Shown here: piece after piece, positions 1 through 8,097 of the stretch
Position numbering within the stretch: the stretch's first letter is position 1
How the letters are laid out: every line of letters begins with the position of its first letter
NCBI GenBank assembly: GCA_937959275.1
Contig: CALGLU010000130.1
Coordinates: 1-46,207, forward strand
Direction: 5' to 3'
DNA: 46,207 nt
From: an uncultured Saprospiraceae bacterium
GTDB taxonomy: Bacteria > Bacteroidota > Bacteroidia > Chitinophagales > Saprospiraceae
The notes under the pieces: generated by a model
What the model was told of the DNA's origin: nothing
The model's input: the letters and a program-made list of their open reading frames with translations, nothing else
Databases searched by the model: none
Program-made: the position numbers and the translations under genes

Positions 1-1983
1 TTCAGATATACAGATGTTGATCGAGATGGCTATTATACCTATGATCAGGTTATCGTCGTGAATGATGACACAGCACCAGAGATCGATGCACCTGCGAGCT
101 ATGAGGTCAATACCTCAGGAGGCGCAACGAGCAAAGATGATGCTGCGCTATGTATTGGAGAAGAAGTGATCACAGTCAGTGCAAATGATCTGTGTGGTGG
201 TGAGATGACAGGAGCAAGCTTATTAGAGTGGCAGATCACGGTGAGCAAAGATGGCGCTGTTGTGGCTAGCAAAACATCAAGAGGCGCTGAAGCGAGCATG
301 AATTCGCAAGCGGGCAGTCCTGGTGATGAGCATATCATTACGTGGAGAGTGAAGGATGGTTGTGGCAATGCGACAAGTGCTCAAACAGTCGTAACCTTTG
401 GTGACCGTCAGAATCCAACACCATTCTGTGTGTCAGGTTTGACAACAGCCTTTATGGCTAGCGATGGGACAGTCGCCGTCTGGGGACAAGAATTTGATTT
501 TGGCAGTTTTGATAATTGTACAGCAGCCTCTGATTTAAGATTTAGTCTGGTGCGCTCAGGAGAGGAGCCAATCCAGCCAGGTGATGTAGGCTTTTCAGAT
601 CAATCAGGGATTACATTCCACTGTCAGGAGGCCTCAGATTTTGACGAATTGGATATGTGGGTATGGGATAGCTATGGTAATGGTGATTTCTGTACAGTTG
701 GCATATTGATCAGTGATAATGGTAATGCGTGTCCAGAAGATAATGGAGGTGGTAATGGTAATCAGGGAGGATCATCTGCAGTGATCGCAGGACAAGTGCA
801 TACATACTATGATATGATGATTGAAGATGCGGAGGTGACAGTGCAGACAGCAGGACTTTCAGAATATCCAAGACAAGATATGACGAATGCCAATGGGCAA
901 TATACATTCGAGAATAATCCGATGGCGTACAACTATAACCTACAAGCTAACAAAGAAGACAGCTATATAGAAGGTGTAAGCACATTGGATGTGGTCATGA
1001 TGACACGACACATTTTAAGTCTAGCGACATTTGAAAATCCATACCAACTCATCGCATCAGATGCTTCGGGAGATGGTGATATCAGCGCGCAGGATTTGAC
1101 ACAGTTTAGACAATTGATTTTAGGAGTGACGGATGAATTATCAAATAGTCTTCCTTGGATATTTGTGGATGCTTCGCAGGTCTTCTTTGATGAAGAGAAT
1201 CCGTGGCCATTTACAGAAGAAATTGGTATCGATAATCTAGCAAACGATATGTTGACTGAAGACTTCATTGGTATCAAAGTTGGCGATGTGAATCAGAGTT
1301 ATCAAGGAGCAGAAAGTCGGACAACTGGATTGTTGACTCTACAGGCTGAGAATGCAAGTTTGGTCCCTGGAGATATCACAACGATTGAAGTGACAGCTCA
1401 GAACTTCAGTCAAATCGCAGGTTATCAATTTACATTAGCACATGAGGGCTTACGATTTGTAGGTTTAGAATCAGGCGCTATCCAAGTTACGGATGACAAC
1501 ATCGGTATTCTAGAAGAGATGATGACAATGAGTTGGAATGAAGGAGAACTTGTCTCAGTCTTACCAGAGGAAACATTGTTTAGCTTACGATTTGAAGCGA
1601 TACGGGATGTGGAGTTAAGCTCTAGTTTAGCAATCAATTCAGCGGTTACAAAAGCAGAGGCTTATGTAAGTTCTGACTTTGACTTGTATGCGATAGACAT
1701 GACATTTGGAGAAGATATTGATGCATTCGCTTTGTATCAGAATCAACCAAATCCATTTACATCAACCACAACGATTGGCTTTGATTTACCACAAGCAGAT
1801 ATGGCTACGATCACAGTGTTTGATCTATCAGGAAAAGAGATCAAAACGATAAGAGGCCAGTTTGTGAAGGGTTATAATGAGATTCGAATTGATGCGAAGG
1901 ACCTAGATGCAGGCGGTGTATTGTACTATCAACTTGAAAGTGGCTCATTTACTGATACACGAAAGATGATTTTAATGAAATAA
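1..1983 (+). CDS. T9SS-sorted secreted multidomain protein, 5' truncated by the window edge
   Basis: The reading frame is open from base 1, so the gene begins before the window; the ATG at 58 is only the first internal Met. Numbering from that Met, residues 1-225 are Cys-rich Ig/HYR-like modules (for example the DGCGN motif near 100). A Gly/Asn linker GGGNGNQGG follows near 230. Residues about 240-420 combine a carboxypeptidase-regulatory-like beta domain with a dockerin-like segment containing ASGDGDISAQDL. A cohesin-like beta domain (about 425-545) comes next, then a type A T9SS sorting domain starting at YQNQPNPF and ending in KMILMK. The product is expected to cross the outer membrane by T9SS and be attached or released at the surface. 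The ligand is unknown. The dockerin-like part closely resembles that of the protein at 23176-24549. A terminator follows the stop. Confidence 0.85.
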   Translation, partial: FRYTDVDRDGYYTYDQVIVVNDDTAPEIDAPASYEVNTSGGATSKDDAALCIGEEVITVSANDLCGGEMTGASLLEWQITVSKDGAVVASKTSRGAEASMNSQAGSPGDEHIITWRVKDGCGNATSAQTVVTFGDRQNPTPFCVSGLTTAFMASDGTVAVWGQEFDFGSFDNCTAASDLRFSLVRSGEEPIQPGDVGFSDQSGITFHCQEASDFDELDMWVWDSYGNGDFCTVGILISDNGNACPEDNGGGNGNQGGSSAVIAGQVHTYYDMMIEDAEVTVQTAGLSEYPRQDMTNANGQYTFENNPMAYNYNLQANKEDSYIEGVSTLDVVMMTRHILSLATFENPYQLIASDASGDGDISAQDLTQFRQLILGVTDELSNSLPWIFVDASQVFFDEENPWPFTEEIGIDNLANDMLTEDFIGIKVGDVNQSYQGAESRTTGLLTLQAENASLVPGDITTIEVTAQNFSQIAGYQFTLAHEGLRFVGLESGAIQVTDDNIGILEEMMTMSWNEGELVSVLPEETLFSLRFEAIRDVELSSSLAINSAVTKAEAYVSSDFDLYAIDMTFGEDIDAFALYQNQPNPFTSTTTIGFDLPQADMATITVFDLSGKEIKTIRGQFVKGYNEIRIDAKDLDAGGVLYYQLESGSFTDTRKMILMK

Positions 1984-2010
1984 TCGTAAGATAAAACTCA
2001 GGTCGAGTTA

Positions 2011-2049
2011 AGCGATTCTTCGAAGTAAATTTGGAGAGTCGCTTTTTTT
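2011..2049 (+). terminator. Rho-independent terminator after the T9SS protein gene
   Basis: The arm AGCGATTCT (2011-2019) pairs with AGAGTCGCT (2035-2043) with one G-U pair. The stem can extend inward through 2020-2024/2030-2034 to leave a 5-nt loop. A run of seven T (2043-2049) follows. It separates the first gene from the partition operon. Confidence 0.85.
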
Positions 2050-2097
2050 GTTTTATGATTATCTGAAGAGAATACCAATTATGATGTCTTTTATAGA

Positions 2098-2105
2098 TAC
2101 ATTTG
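2098..2105 (+). promoter_or_regulatory. Candidate Bacteroidota -7 element for the UPF0173-parA-parB operon
   Basis: TACATTTG matches the Bacteroidota -7 consensus TAnnTTTG exactly and lies 25 nt before the ATG at 2131, downstream of a terminator. I see no good TTG -33 element at the expected distance, so support rests on the -7 match and position. Confidence 0.45.
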
Positions 2106-2130
2106 TTCCTCAGATAAATCAAGGTTACTA

Positions 2131-2811
2131 ATGAAAATTACATATTACGGACACTCCTGTTTTGTTGTTAACATTGGAGGAAAGAACATCTTATTTGACC
2201 CCTTTATTACTGATAACCCTAAAAACAATACCACCAAAGCTGAAGACATTGTATGTGATATTATATTAGTGTCTCATGGACACGGAGACCATGTGTCAGA
2301 TGTTGAAGTTATCGCAAAGCAGAATGATTGCACGATAATATCTAATTTTGAAGTTGTGAATTGGTTTGGAGCAAAGGATGTCAAAGGCAGACCTGTGAAT
2401 CATGGTGGAACTGTTGACCTCGGGTATTGCAAAGTCAAATATGTGAATGCGATTCATACGAGCAGTATGCCAGATGGGGCCTATGGTGGAAATCCAGGTG
2501 GTTTTGTGGTCTATACAGATAGTGAATGTGTTTATTTCGCTGGTGACACAGCGCTCACTATGGATATGAAGCTTATCCCTTTGACATGTCCTAAGGTAAA
2601 TGTTGCCTTGCTACCTATCGGTGATAATTTTACAATGGGCTATCAAGATGCAGCTATGGCAGCGCAGTTTATTGATTGTGACCAAGTGGTGGGTTGTCAC
2701 TATGATACATTTGGCTATATAGAAATTGATCAAGAGGCTGCAGTTAAAGCTTTTGAGGCAAAAGGAAAAACTCTTCATTTACTAAATATTGAAGAATCTA
2801 TAAATTTATAA
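2131..2811 (+). CDS. UPF0173 family metal-dependent hydrolase (metallo-beta-lactamase fold)
   Basis: This 226-residue protein is full length for the UPF0173/UlaG-like branch of the metallo-beta-lactamase superfamily. The metal-binding signature SHGHGDH is at residues 48-54. Further likely ligands are His109 (AIHTSS), Asp139 (FAGDT) and His190 (GCHYD). No signal peptide is visible, so it should be cytoplasmic. Members are assigned as hydrolases or lactonases, but the physiological substrate is generally unknown. Its stop is only 1 nt before the parA start, and it follows a terminator plus a candidate promoter, so it is probably the first gene of the parAB operon. Whether it has a role in chromosome segregation is not known. 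Confidence 0.85.
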   Translation: MKITYYGHSCFVVNIGGKNILFDPFITDNPKNNTTKAEDIVCDIILVSHGHGDHVSDVEVIAKQNDCTIISNFEVVNWFGAKDVKGRPVNHGGTVDLGYCKVKYVNAIHTSSMPDGAYGGNPGGFVVYTDSECVYFAGDTALTMDMKLIPLTCPKVNVALLPIGDNFTMGYQDAAMAAQFIDCDQVVGCHYDTFGYIEIDQEAAVKAFEAKGKTLHLLNIEESINL

Positions 2812-2812
2812 C

Positions 2813-3625
2813 ATGGGTAAAACGATAGCGATTGCTAATCAAAAAGGAGGTGTTGGAAAAACGACAACAGCCATTAATTTGGCTTCTGCCTTAGCCATAT
2901 TAGAAAAGAAAGTATTACTGATCGATTCAGATCCTCAAGCAAATGCGACTTCGGGTATTGGTATACAAGAAAGCGAATACGATGTTGACATTTATGATTG
3001 TCTAGTGAGCGATATGGACCTGAGTGAAGTGGTCTTAGAAACTAAGATTAAGTCCTTATATGTAGTCCCTTCTTCTATCAACTTAGTCGGTGCTGAAATC
3101 GAGCTAGTTACACTTGAACAACGCGAACATATATTACGTAAAAAGCTAGCTAAAATAAAAGATGACTATGATTACATCATCATTGATTGTCTTCCCTCTC
3201 TTGGCCTGATAACCATCAATGCACTCTGTGCCGCAGATTCCGTTATCATCCCGGTACAATGTGAAATATTTTCATTAGAAGGTTTGGGTAAATTGAAAAA
3301 TACCATAGCGATGGTTAAGGAAAATCTTAATCCTGATTTGGAGATTGAAGGACTCGTGATGTCCATGTTTGACAAGAGACTGCGCATGGCCAATATGGTC
3401 GTCAACGAAGTGAGAAGCATGGTAAGTGACAGAGTCTTTGAAACCATCATCCATAGAAACTCGAAAATCGGCGAAGCGCCAAGCTTTGGACAACCAGTTA
3501 TTCTATATGATGCAGATAGTAAAGGCACAATTAATTTTTTAAATTTGGCTTACGAATTTTTGAAGAATAACGATGATCCAACGTATATGAAGTTGAGTCA
3601 ATTATTAGGAAACGAGGCGAGCTAA
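2813..3625 (+). CDS. parA: ParA/Soj chromosome-partitioning ATPase
   Basis: At 270 residues this is a typical short chromosomal ParA without an N-terminal DNA-binding extension. The deviant Walker A motif KGGVGKTT is at residues 11-18, the A' motif LLIDSDPQ at 35-42, and a hydrophobic strand ending IIIDCLPS forms Walker B near 120. ParA-type ATPases bind nucleoid DNA as ATP dimers and are stimulated by ParB to move origins. The gene begins 1 nt after the upstream hydrolase and is followed 12 nt later by parB, so all three are probably co-transcribed. No parS site resembling the common TGTTTCACGTGAAACA form was found by eye in the window. Linkage to fmt and coaE favours a chromosomal system. 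Confidence 0.95.
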   Translation: MGKTIAIANQKGGVGKTTTAINLASALAILEKKVLLIDSDPQANATSGIGIQESEYDVDIYDCLVSDMDLSEVVLETKIKSLYVVPSSINLVGAEIELVTLEQREHILRKKLAKIKDDYDYIIIDCLPSLGLITINALCAADSVIIPVQCEIFSLEGLGKLKNTIAMVKENLNPDLEIEGLVMSMFDKRLRMANMVVNEVRSMVSDRVFETIIHRNSKIGEAPSFGQPVILYDADSKGTINFLNLAYEFLKNNDDPTYMKLSQLLGNEAS

Positions 3626-3637
3626 ACCCTATTAAAA

Positions 3638-4525
3638 ATGGCAAAAAAGAATAAAGATTTAGGTAAAGGGATACGAGCATTGATCTCGGGTATTGACAAG
3701 GAGCCGAAAGCCAAAACCCAAGCTTCTATTACTCAGCAGACATCTCCTAACACTTTGCCGATAGCGCACATTGAAGCGAATCCTTACCAGCCGAGACGCA
3801 ATTTTGAAAGAGAAGAATTAGAGTCTTTAGTCGCTTCGATACGTGTCCACGGCATCATCCAACCTATCACCGTCAAGCGCATCAGCAATGATAGTTATTA
3901 TATCATTTCTGGAGAGCGGAGGTTTAGAGCAGCAAAGGAGATCGGATTAGTAGAGGTACCTGTCTTTATACGCGAAGCTGGTGATCAAGAGATGCTAGAG
4001 ATGGCATTAATAGAGAATATTCAGCGTGCTGATTTGAATCCAATTGATATTGCAGTCTCATACCAGCGTCTCATGGATGAATTCGATATCACACATGAGA
4101 CAATATCAAGTCGAGTCGGTAAGAAAAGAAGTACGATAAGTAACTATATCAGGCTTTTAAAACTAGCACCTGATGTACAAGAAGCTTTAAGACACGAGAA
4201 GATTTCTATGGGCCATGCTAAAGTGTTAGCTGGCATCGAAAATGCAGATCGGCAATTGGCCGTACTCAATGCCATCTTGAGCAATAAGCTATCGGTTAGA
4301 CAAGCCGAAGAATTGACCACAAAAAAATCTAGCGGTCAGTCCTCTTCAAAGCCAAAAGCCTCAAGTCAACATGATTCTCAAATGAGAAAAATCATAGATG
4401 ATCTCAGTGAAAAGTTTGGCTCAAAAGTCAAAGTAAGCAGATCAAAAAGTGGGAAAGGAACGATTGAGGTCAGTTTTAGTTCAGATGACCACCTTAATCA
4501 TATCTTGGATAACATCCTTGATTAA
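3638..4525 (+). CDS. parB: ParB/Spo0J chromosome-partitioning protein
   Basis: This 295-residue protein has the three-part ParB architecture. The N-terminal ParB/Srx nuclease-like domain begins with the NPYQPRR motif (48-54), carries the CTP-binding box GERRFR at 92-97 and the ENIQR motif at 125-130. A helix-turn-helix near 153-175 (ISSRVGKKRSTISNY) should bind parS. A Ser/Lys-rich linker (about 228-245) leads to the C-terminal dimerisation domain ending in LNHILDNILD. ParB is the CTP-dependent DNA clamp that loads at parS and works with ParA just upstream. The start chosen is the ATG 12 nt after the parA stop. Confidence 0.95.
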   Translation: MAKKNKDLGKGIRALISGIDKEPKAKTQASITQQTSPNTLPIAHIEANPYQPRRNFEREELESLVASIRVHGIIQPITVKRISNDSYYIISGERRFRAAKEIGLVEVPVFIREAGDQEMLEMALIENIQRADLNPIDIAVSYQRLMDEFDITHETISSRVGKKRSTISNYIRLLKLAPDVQEALRHEKISMGHAKVLAGIENADRQLAVLNAILSNKLSVRQAEELTTKKSSGQSSSKPKASSQHDSQMRKIIDDLSEKFGSKVKVSRSKSGKGTIEVSFSSDDHLNHILDNILD

Positions 4526-4555
4526 TACGCAAAATATTGATTTAGTCGTTTTGTA

Positions 4556-5179
4556 ATGCATATGAGGAAACAGACTCTCTTCTGTATGATATGTTTCTGC
4601 TTGCCGTTATTCGTAATGTCTCAAGGATTCCCCAGTGGCGGTGGTAGTGGAGGATTATTTGGGTCTACATCTTCAAATCCGTCAGATTCTACCAAAACAA
4701 AATTTTTCACAATCTTTAAAGGGAATCCAGGTAGAGCTGCTTTATATTCTTTGGTCTTACCAGGCGCTGGGCAATTATACAATAAGAGATGGTGGAAGGT
4801 GCCACTAGTGTATGGGATGGAAGGCTTCGCGATTTATAACTATATAAAAGGTAGAGAAACATATAATAAATGGAATGGATGTTATTTGAGCTTTATTGAT
4901 CCTTTCCCAGAAGGGGTATGTAATAACGTAACTCAGATTAATGACGCCTATGACATTCGAAATCGAGCACGTAGCCAAAAGGAGCGCGCATTTTTAATAA
5001 TGATTGGTGCACATTTGTTTCAATCTCTAGAAGCCTTTATAGATAGACACCTCATTGATTTTGATGTTGATGAAAACTTGTCGCATCAGCAATCGATTAA
5101 TTATAATCCTAACTCATTAGAAACACAAATCCCTGTGTTTAGTCTTAAGATCCCCCTCTCTCGGCGTACTGCCAAATAA
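4556..5179 (+). CDS. DUF5683 domain protein, exported or membrane-bound
   Basis: This 207-residue protein starts with a signal-peptide-like segment (MHMRKQTLFCMICFCLPLFV), then a Gly/Ser-rich stretch (GGGSGG). The conserved core includes LVLPGAGQLYNKRWWKVPLVY, which is characteristic of DUF5683. A second start (ATG 4562) would remove two residues and is equally good. A further hydrophobic segment (AFLIMIGAHLFQSLEAF) lies near 145-160. Bacteroidota commonly carry this family directly after parAB, and that placement is conserved here. The function is unknown. The gene ends 1 nt before the end of the convergent OmpA-like gene, leaving no room for a private terminator. Confidence 0.8.
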   Translation: MHMRKQTLFCMICFCLPLFVMSQGFPSGGGSGGLFGSTSSNPSDSTKTKFFTIFKGNPGRAALYSLVLPGAGQLYNKRWWKVPLVYGMEGFAIYNYIKGRETYNKWNGCYLSFIDPFPEGVCNNVTQINDAYDIRNRARSQKERAFLIMIGAHLFQSLEAFIDRHLIDFDVDENLSHQQSINYNPNSLETQIPVFSLKIPLSRRTAK

Positions 5180-5180
5180 A

Positions 5181-7034
5181 TTAATTGACTCGATTTCCAT
5201 TATCAAATTCGACAAGGTATACGTTAGGATTTGTTTCTTTTAATGCCTGTACGCTTGCTTCAGCTTCTGCTTTGTCTGTATAATCACCAGTCATGTACAA
5301 ATAATATCCAGCCTTTGCTTGATAAACAGACAGATCTGGAAATGAAGTATGCAATTCATGATCTTCTCCAATCGGAGCTCGTCTAAATGCAACGACAATT
5401 TTATGCCCTGTGTATTTATCAGAATTCGAGGCTGCATCTTTCAAAGACTCTGCTTCTATATTCACTTGCTGCTTGACAGCCTTCATTGGTTTTTTAACTT
5501 CAACTGACTCTTTTACTTCCTTTATCATCTTTTCGCTAGAATCTTCTTGCACAACAACTTCTTCTACCTTCGGTATTTCATCTTGTTGTACGTCTTTGAC
5601 AGCTATTTTGCTCTTTCTTTTAACCTTAGTAGCAGCTTTCTCTGCTTGCTCTACTGTGCGAGCTACTGTTTCCTTTTGCACATCAGAAGCTTTAGATTTT
5701 TCTAAAATACTCTTTTCAAGATTAGACATTTCTGCGTCTGCTTTTTTAGCACTTTGGGCTTTTTCTTTTTTTACAGTTTTCTCCATGTCTTCAGTTAATT
5801 CTACATCAACTGTTTTGCTATCTATGCCTTTTCCTTTATTTAAAGCTTTCTCAATCTCCTCTGGCAATTCTCCATCCTCAGGAATTTTTACTTGCCCTTC
5901 TTCTTGCAATGCGGCGATCATGTCATCAAACCCTTCTTCATATTTAATTTTCTCCAAAGATTTATAAGGGATGCCAGGTGCAATACCTAGTATTTTAATT
6001 TCAGATCTTCTATTTCTAGCATGCTCTTCTTCGGTACAGTTAGTTCCACATTTGACACTAAGAGATCCTTCACCATACCCTCGGGGATTGATTCGAAATG
6101 CTTCTACCCCACCTTTATTTACTAGATAGTCAACAGCTGATTGAGCTCTTCTAACTGATAATTCCATATTATTATCTGCCTTGCCTCGCGCATCAGTATG
6201 TGATCCTAATTCTACAGTGATCTGAGGATTATCTTTTAAAAAGACAGCAGCCTTATCCAGTTCAAGCGCAGCATCCGGTCGAATTTTGGACTTACCCAAA
6301 TCATAATAAATATTTTGCAATTCAATCCGCTTACCTTCAAACAAAGGCTCTAGTTCAACATTCGCGAGCAAAGTGCCCATGGAATTGGCATCAGACAAAT
6401 TATCAGAGACACCAGGATTTACACTACCGATTCCTTCAAAACAAAGTATACATCCAGCAACATCTACAAAAGCCTCCATGCGCTTAGCGAGGTACCCTTT
6501 TTTACGAATCATAACAGTGTAATGATTCCCTTTTGCCAAGTCAACTTTAAAATCAGGTTGTGGATGGTCTTCTAGGACCATGACGACCTCTTTTGTCGTA
6601 TTGTTATACACCTCGATGAGAGCATCCCGAATGTGATTAGTCGGTGAGCCTACAGAGTCTGATTTTTCCGCCAGCGTGATTTCAAAAATATAGCCAGGCG
6701 ATCTTTTCAACTGCATCTTGACGTAAGCCTTTCCACCAGTGACATCTTTTGAGTCAACTAATACTTCTGTCTCATGAAATAAATCCTTCATTCCCAACAG
6801 CTTCACAGAGCTAATGCCTGGTTGAACCTCAATAACAAATTTTCCATCATTATCACTAGTGACTTGTTGGATAAAATCTCCTGTGCTTGCATTCTCCGCA
6901 GTCACCACAACTTGGCTCAAAAAGCCTCTATTTCCAGTTTCAAAAGTGTATCCTTCAATGATTATTTGGCTAAATGCCCCGAAAGAGCTAAAAATTGCTA
7001 AACTTACACAGGTAATGATTGACTTAAATTTCAT
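5181..7034 (-). CDS. OmpA-family peptidoglycan-binding protein with a long charged linker and SPOR-like C-terminus
   Basis: This 617-residue protein begins with a signal peptide (MKFKSIITCVSLAIFSSFGAFSQ). Residues about 24-95 form a carboxypeptidase-regulatory-like beta domain (DNDGKFVIEVQPG), and a second beta domain covers about 110-200. An OmpA C-terminal domain follows at about 240-350 with YYDLGKSKIRPDA, GSHTDARG and NRRSEIKIL, including the Asp and Arg expected to hold diaminopimelate. Residues about 365-545 are a Lys/Glu/Ala/Val-rich helical linker. The last 70 residues (YYLYMTGDYTDKAEAEASVQ) resemble a SPOR peptidoglycan-binding repeat. It probably links the outer membrane or periplasm to the cell wall at two points. 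A good TTTG-N21-TATCTTTG promoter sits just upstream. Confidence 0.85.
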   Translation of the reverse strand: MKFKSIITCVSLAIFSSFGAFSQIIIEGYTFETGNRGFLSQVVVTAENASTGDFIQQVTSDNDGKFVIEVQPGISSVKLLGMKDLFHETEVLVDSKDVTGGKAYVKMQLKRSPGYIFEITLAEKSDSVGSPTNHIRDALIEVYNNTTKEVVMVLEDHPQPDFKVDLAKGNHYTVMIRKKGYLAKRMEAFVDVAGCILCFEGIGSVNPGVSDNLSDANSMGTLLANVELEPLFEGKRIELQNIYYDLGKSKIRPDAALELDKAAVFLKDNPQITVELGSHTDARGKADNNMELSVRRAQSAVDYLVNKGGVEAFRINPRGYGEGSLSVKCGTNCTEEEHARNRRSEIKILGIAPGIPYKSLEKIKYEEGFDDMIAALQEEGQVKIPEDGELPEEIEKALNKGKGIDSKTVDVELTEDMEKTVKKEKAQSAKKADAEMSNLEKSILEKSKASDVQKETVARTVEQAEKAATKVKRKSKIAVKDVQQDEIPKVEEVVVQEDSSEKMIKEVKESVEVKKPMKAVKQQVNIEAESLKDAASNSDKYTGHKIVVAFRRAPIGEDHELHTSFPDLSVYQAKAGYYLYMTGDYTDKAEAEASVQALKETNPNVYLVEFDNGNRVN

Positions 7035-7073
7035 AGCTAAATGCTTTAGTTAATATATGCGAGTTGTCCAATT

Positions 7074-7106
7074 CAAAGATATAAGTAAACAATACTATAA
7101 TTCAAA
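7074..7106 (-). promoter_or_regulatory. Bacteroidota-type promoter of the OmpA-like gene
   Basis: Read on the minus strand, a TTTG (7106-7103) is followed after 21 nt by TATCTTTG (7081-7074). This matches the Bacteroidota consensus TTTG-N19-21-TAnnTTTG. Transcription would begin near 7067, giving a leader of about 33 nt to the ATG at 7034. Confidence 0.7.
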
Positions 7107-7164
7107 TTTTCAATATATAGTTCGATCTAAGCCCCGTTAAAGTTTTTAACGATTACTTAAAATT

Positions 7165-8097
7165 ATGAAGAATATGCGCATAATATTCATGGGAACACCC
7201 GATTTTGCTGTACCGTGCCTCGATATCCTCGTTAAACACGGCTTTAACATCGTAGGTGTCATCACAGCTGTAGACAAATATGGTGGTAGAGGTAAAAAGA
7301 CTCTTCTAGAGTCTCCAGTGAAAAAATATGCCATTGAAAATGGACTTAGGGTCCTACAACCTAAAAATTTAAAGGGAAAGCTTTTCCTCAATAAATTAAG
7401 GTCTTTAGAGGCTGACCTTCAGATTGTAGTTGCATTTAGGATGCTCCCTGAATTGGTTTGGAATATGCCTAAGGAAGGGACCTATAATTTGCATGGCTCA
7501 TTACTACCTGCTTATCGCGGTGCAGCACCTATCAACTGGGCCATCATGAAAGGAGAATCATTGACCGGTGTGACCAGCTTTAAACTCAAACATGAAATTG
7601 ATACGGGAGACACTCTTTATCAAAAAACACTTCCTATCTACTATTTTGACACGGTTAAAGATGTACATGATAGAATGCAGACGATCGCTGCTGAGACTAT
7701 TTTGGACACAGTGCGAAGTGTTGCTAACCAATCCATTCAATTGATTCAACAAGATGATGCCCGTGTATCGCATGCTCCAAAATTATACACAGAAACCTGC
7801 GAAATAGATCCGAGTCTACCCCTATCTGATATCCATAATTTTATCCGTGGACTTAATCCATTTCCTTGCGCATGGACAACATTAGATGCTAAGAAGCTTA
7901 AGGTCTATGAGACAACATCAGAACCACTGAGCGACAGTCACGCCATAGGCACCTGGCTGAGCGATAACAAAACATATTTAAAACTGAAGTGCACTGATGG
8001 GTATCTGCACGTCTTGAATCTTCAACTCGCTGGCAAAAAGAAGATGGCAATTAAAGAATTTTTGAATGGTTATCAGATTGCAGGGATGGAGGTATAA
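7165..8097 (+). CDS. fmt: Methionyl-tRNA formyltransferase
   Basis: This enzyme transfers a formyl group from 10-formyltetrahydrofolate to Met-tRNA(fMet). The 310-residue length is standard. Visible motifs are the N-terminal IIFMGTPDFAVP, the folate-site and catalytic block NLHGSLLPAYRGAAPINWAI, and EIDTGDT. Asn108, His110 and Asp146 fall where the E. coli triad Asn106/His108/Asp144 is expected. The remaining C-terminal part matches the tRNA-binding OB-like domain. The start at 7165 gives MKNMRIIF; the Met at 7174 is an equally plausible start. The 3' end overlaps the convergent ABC gene by 47 nt. Confidence 0.96.
   Translation: MKNMRIIFMGTPDFAVPCLDILVKHGFNIVGVITAVDKYGGRGKKTLLESPVKKYAIENGLRVLQPKNLKGKLFLNKLRSLEADLQIVVAFRMLPELVWNMPKEGTYNLHGSLLPAYRGAAPINWAIMKGESLTGVTSFKLKHEIDTGDTLYQKTLPIYYFDTVKDVHDRMQTIAAETILDTVRSVANQSIQLIQQDDARVSHAPKLYTETCEIDPSLPLSDIHNFIRGLNPFPCAWTTLDAKKLKVYETTSEPLSDSHAIGTWLSDNKTYLKLKCTDGYLHVLNLQLAGKKKMAIKEFLNGYQIAGMEV

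Noticed and set aside
2800-4560. A parS centromere site
   Set aside because: I searched by eye for TGTTTCACGTGAAACA-like 16-mers near parAB and elsewhere and found none. A computed search would be decisive.
2131-5179. Plasmid or integrated-element partition system
   Set aside because: The ParA is the short chromosomal type, the gene order is the usual Bacteroidota chromosomal one, and core genes (fmt, coaE) lie in the same window.
5410-5967. 185-codon open frame opposite the OmpA-like gene
   Set aside because: It mirrors the Lys/Glu-rich linker of the real gene; the Ser/Phe-rich product has no family features.
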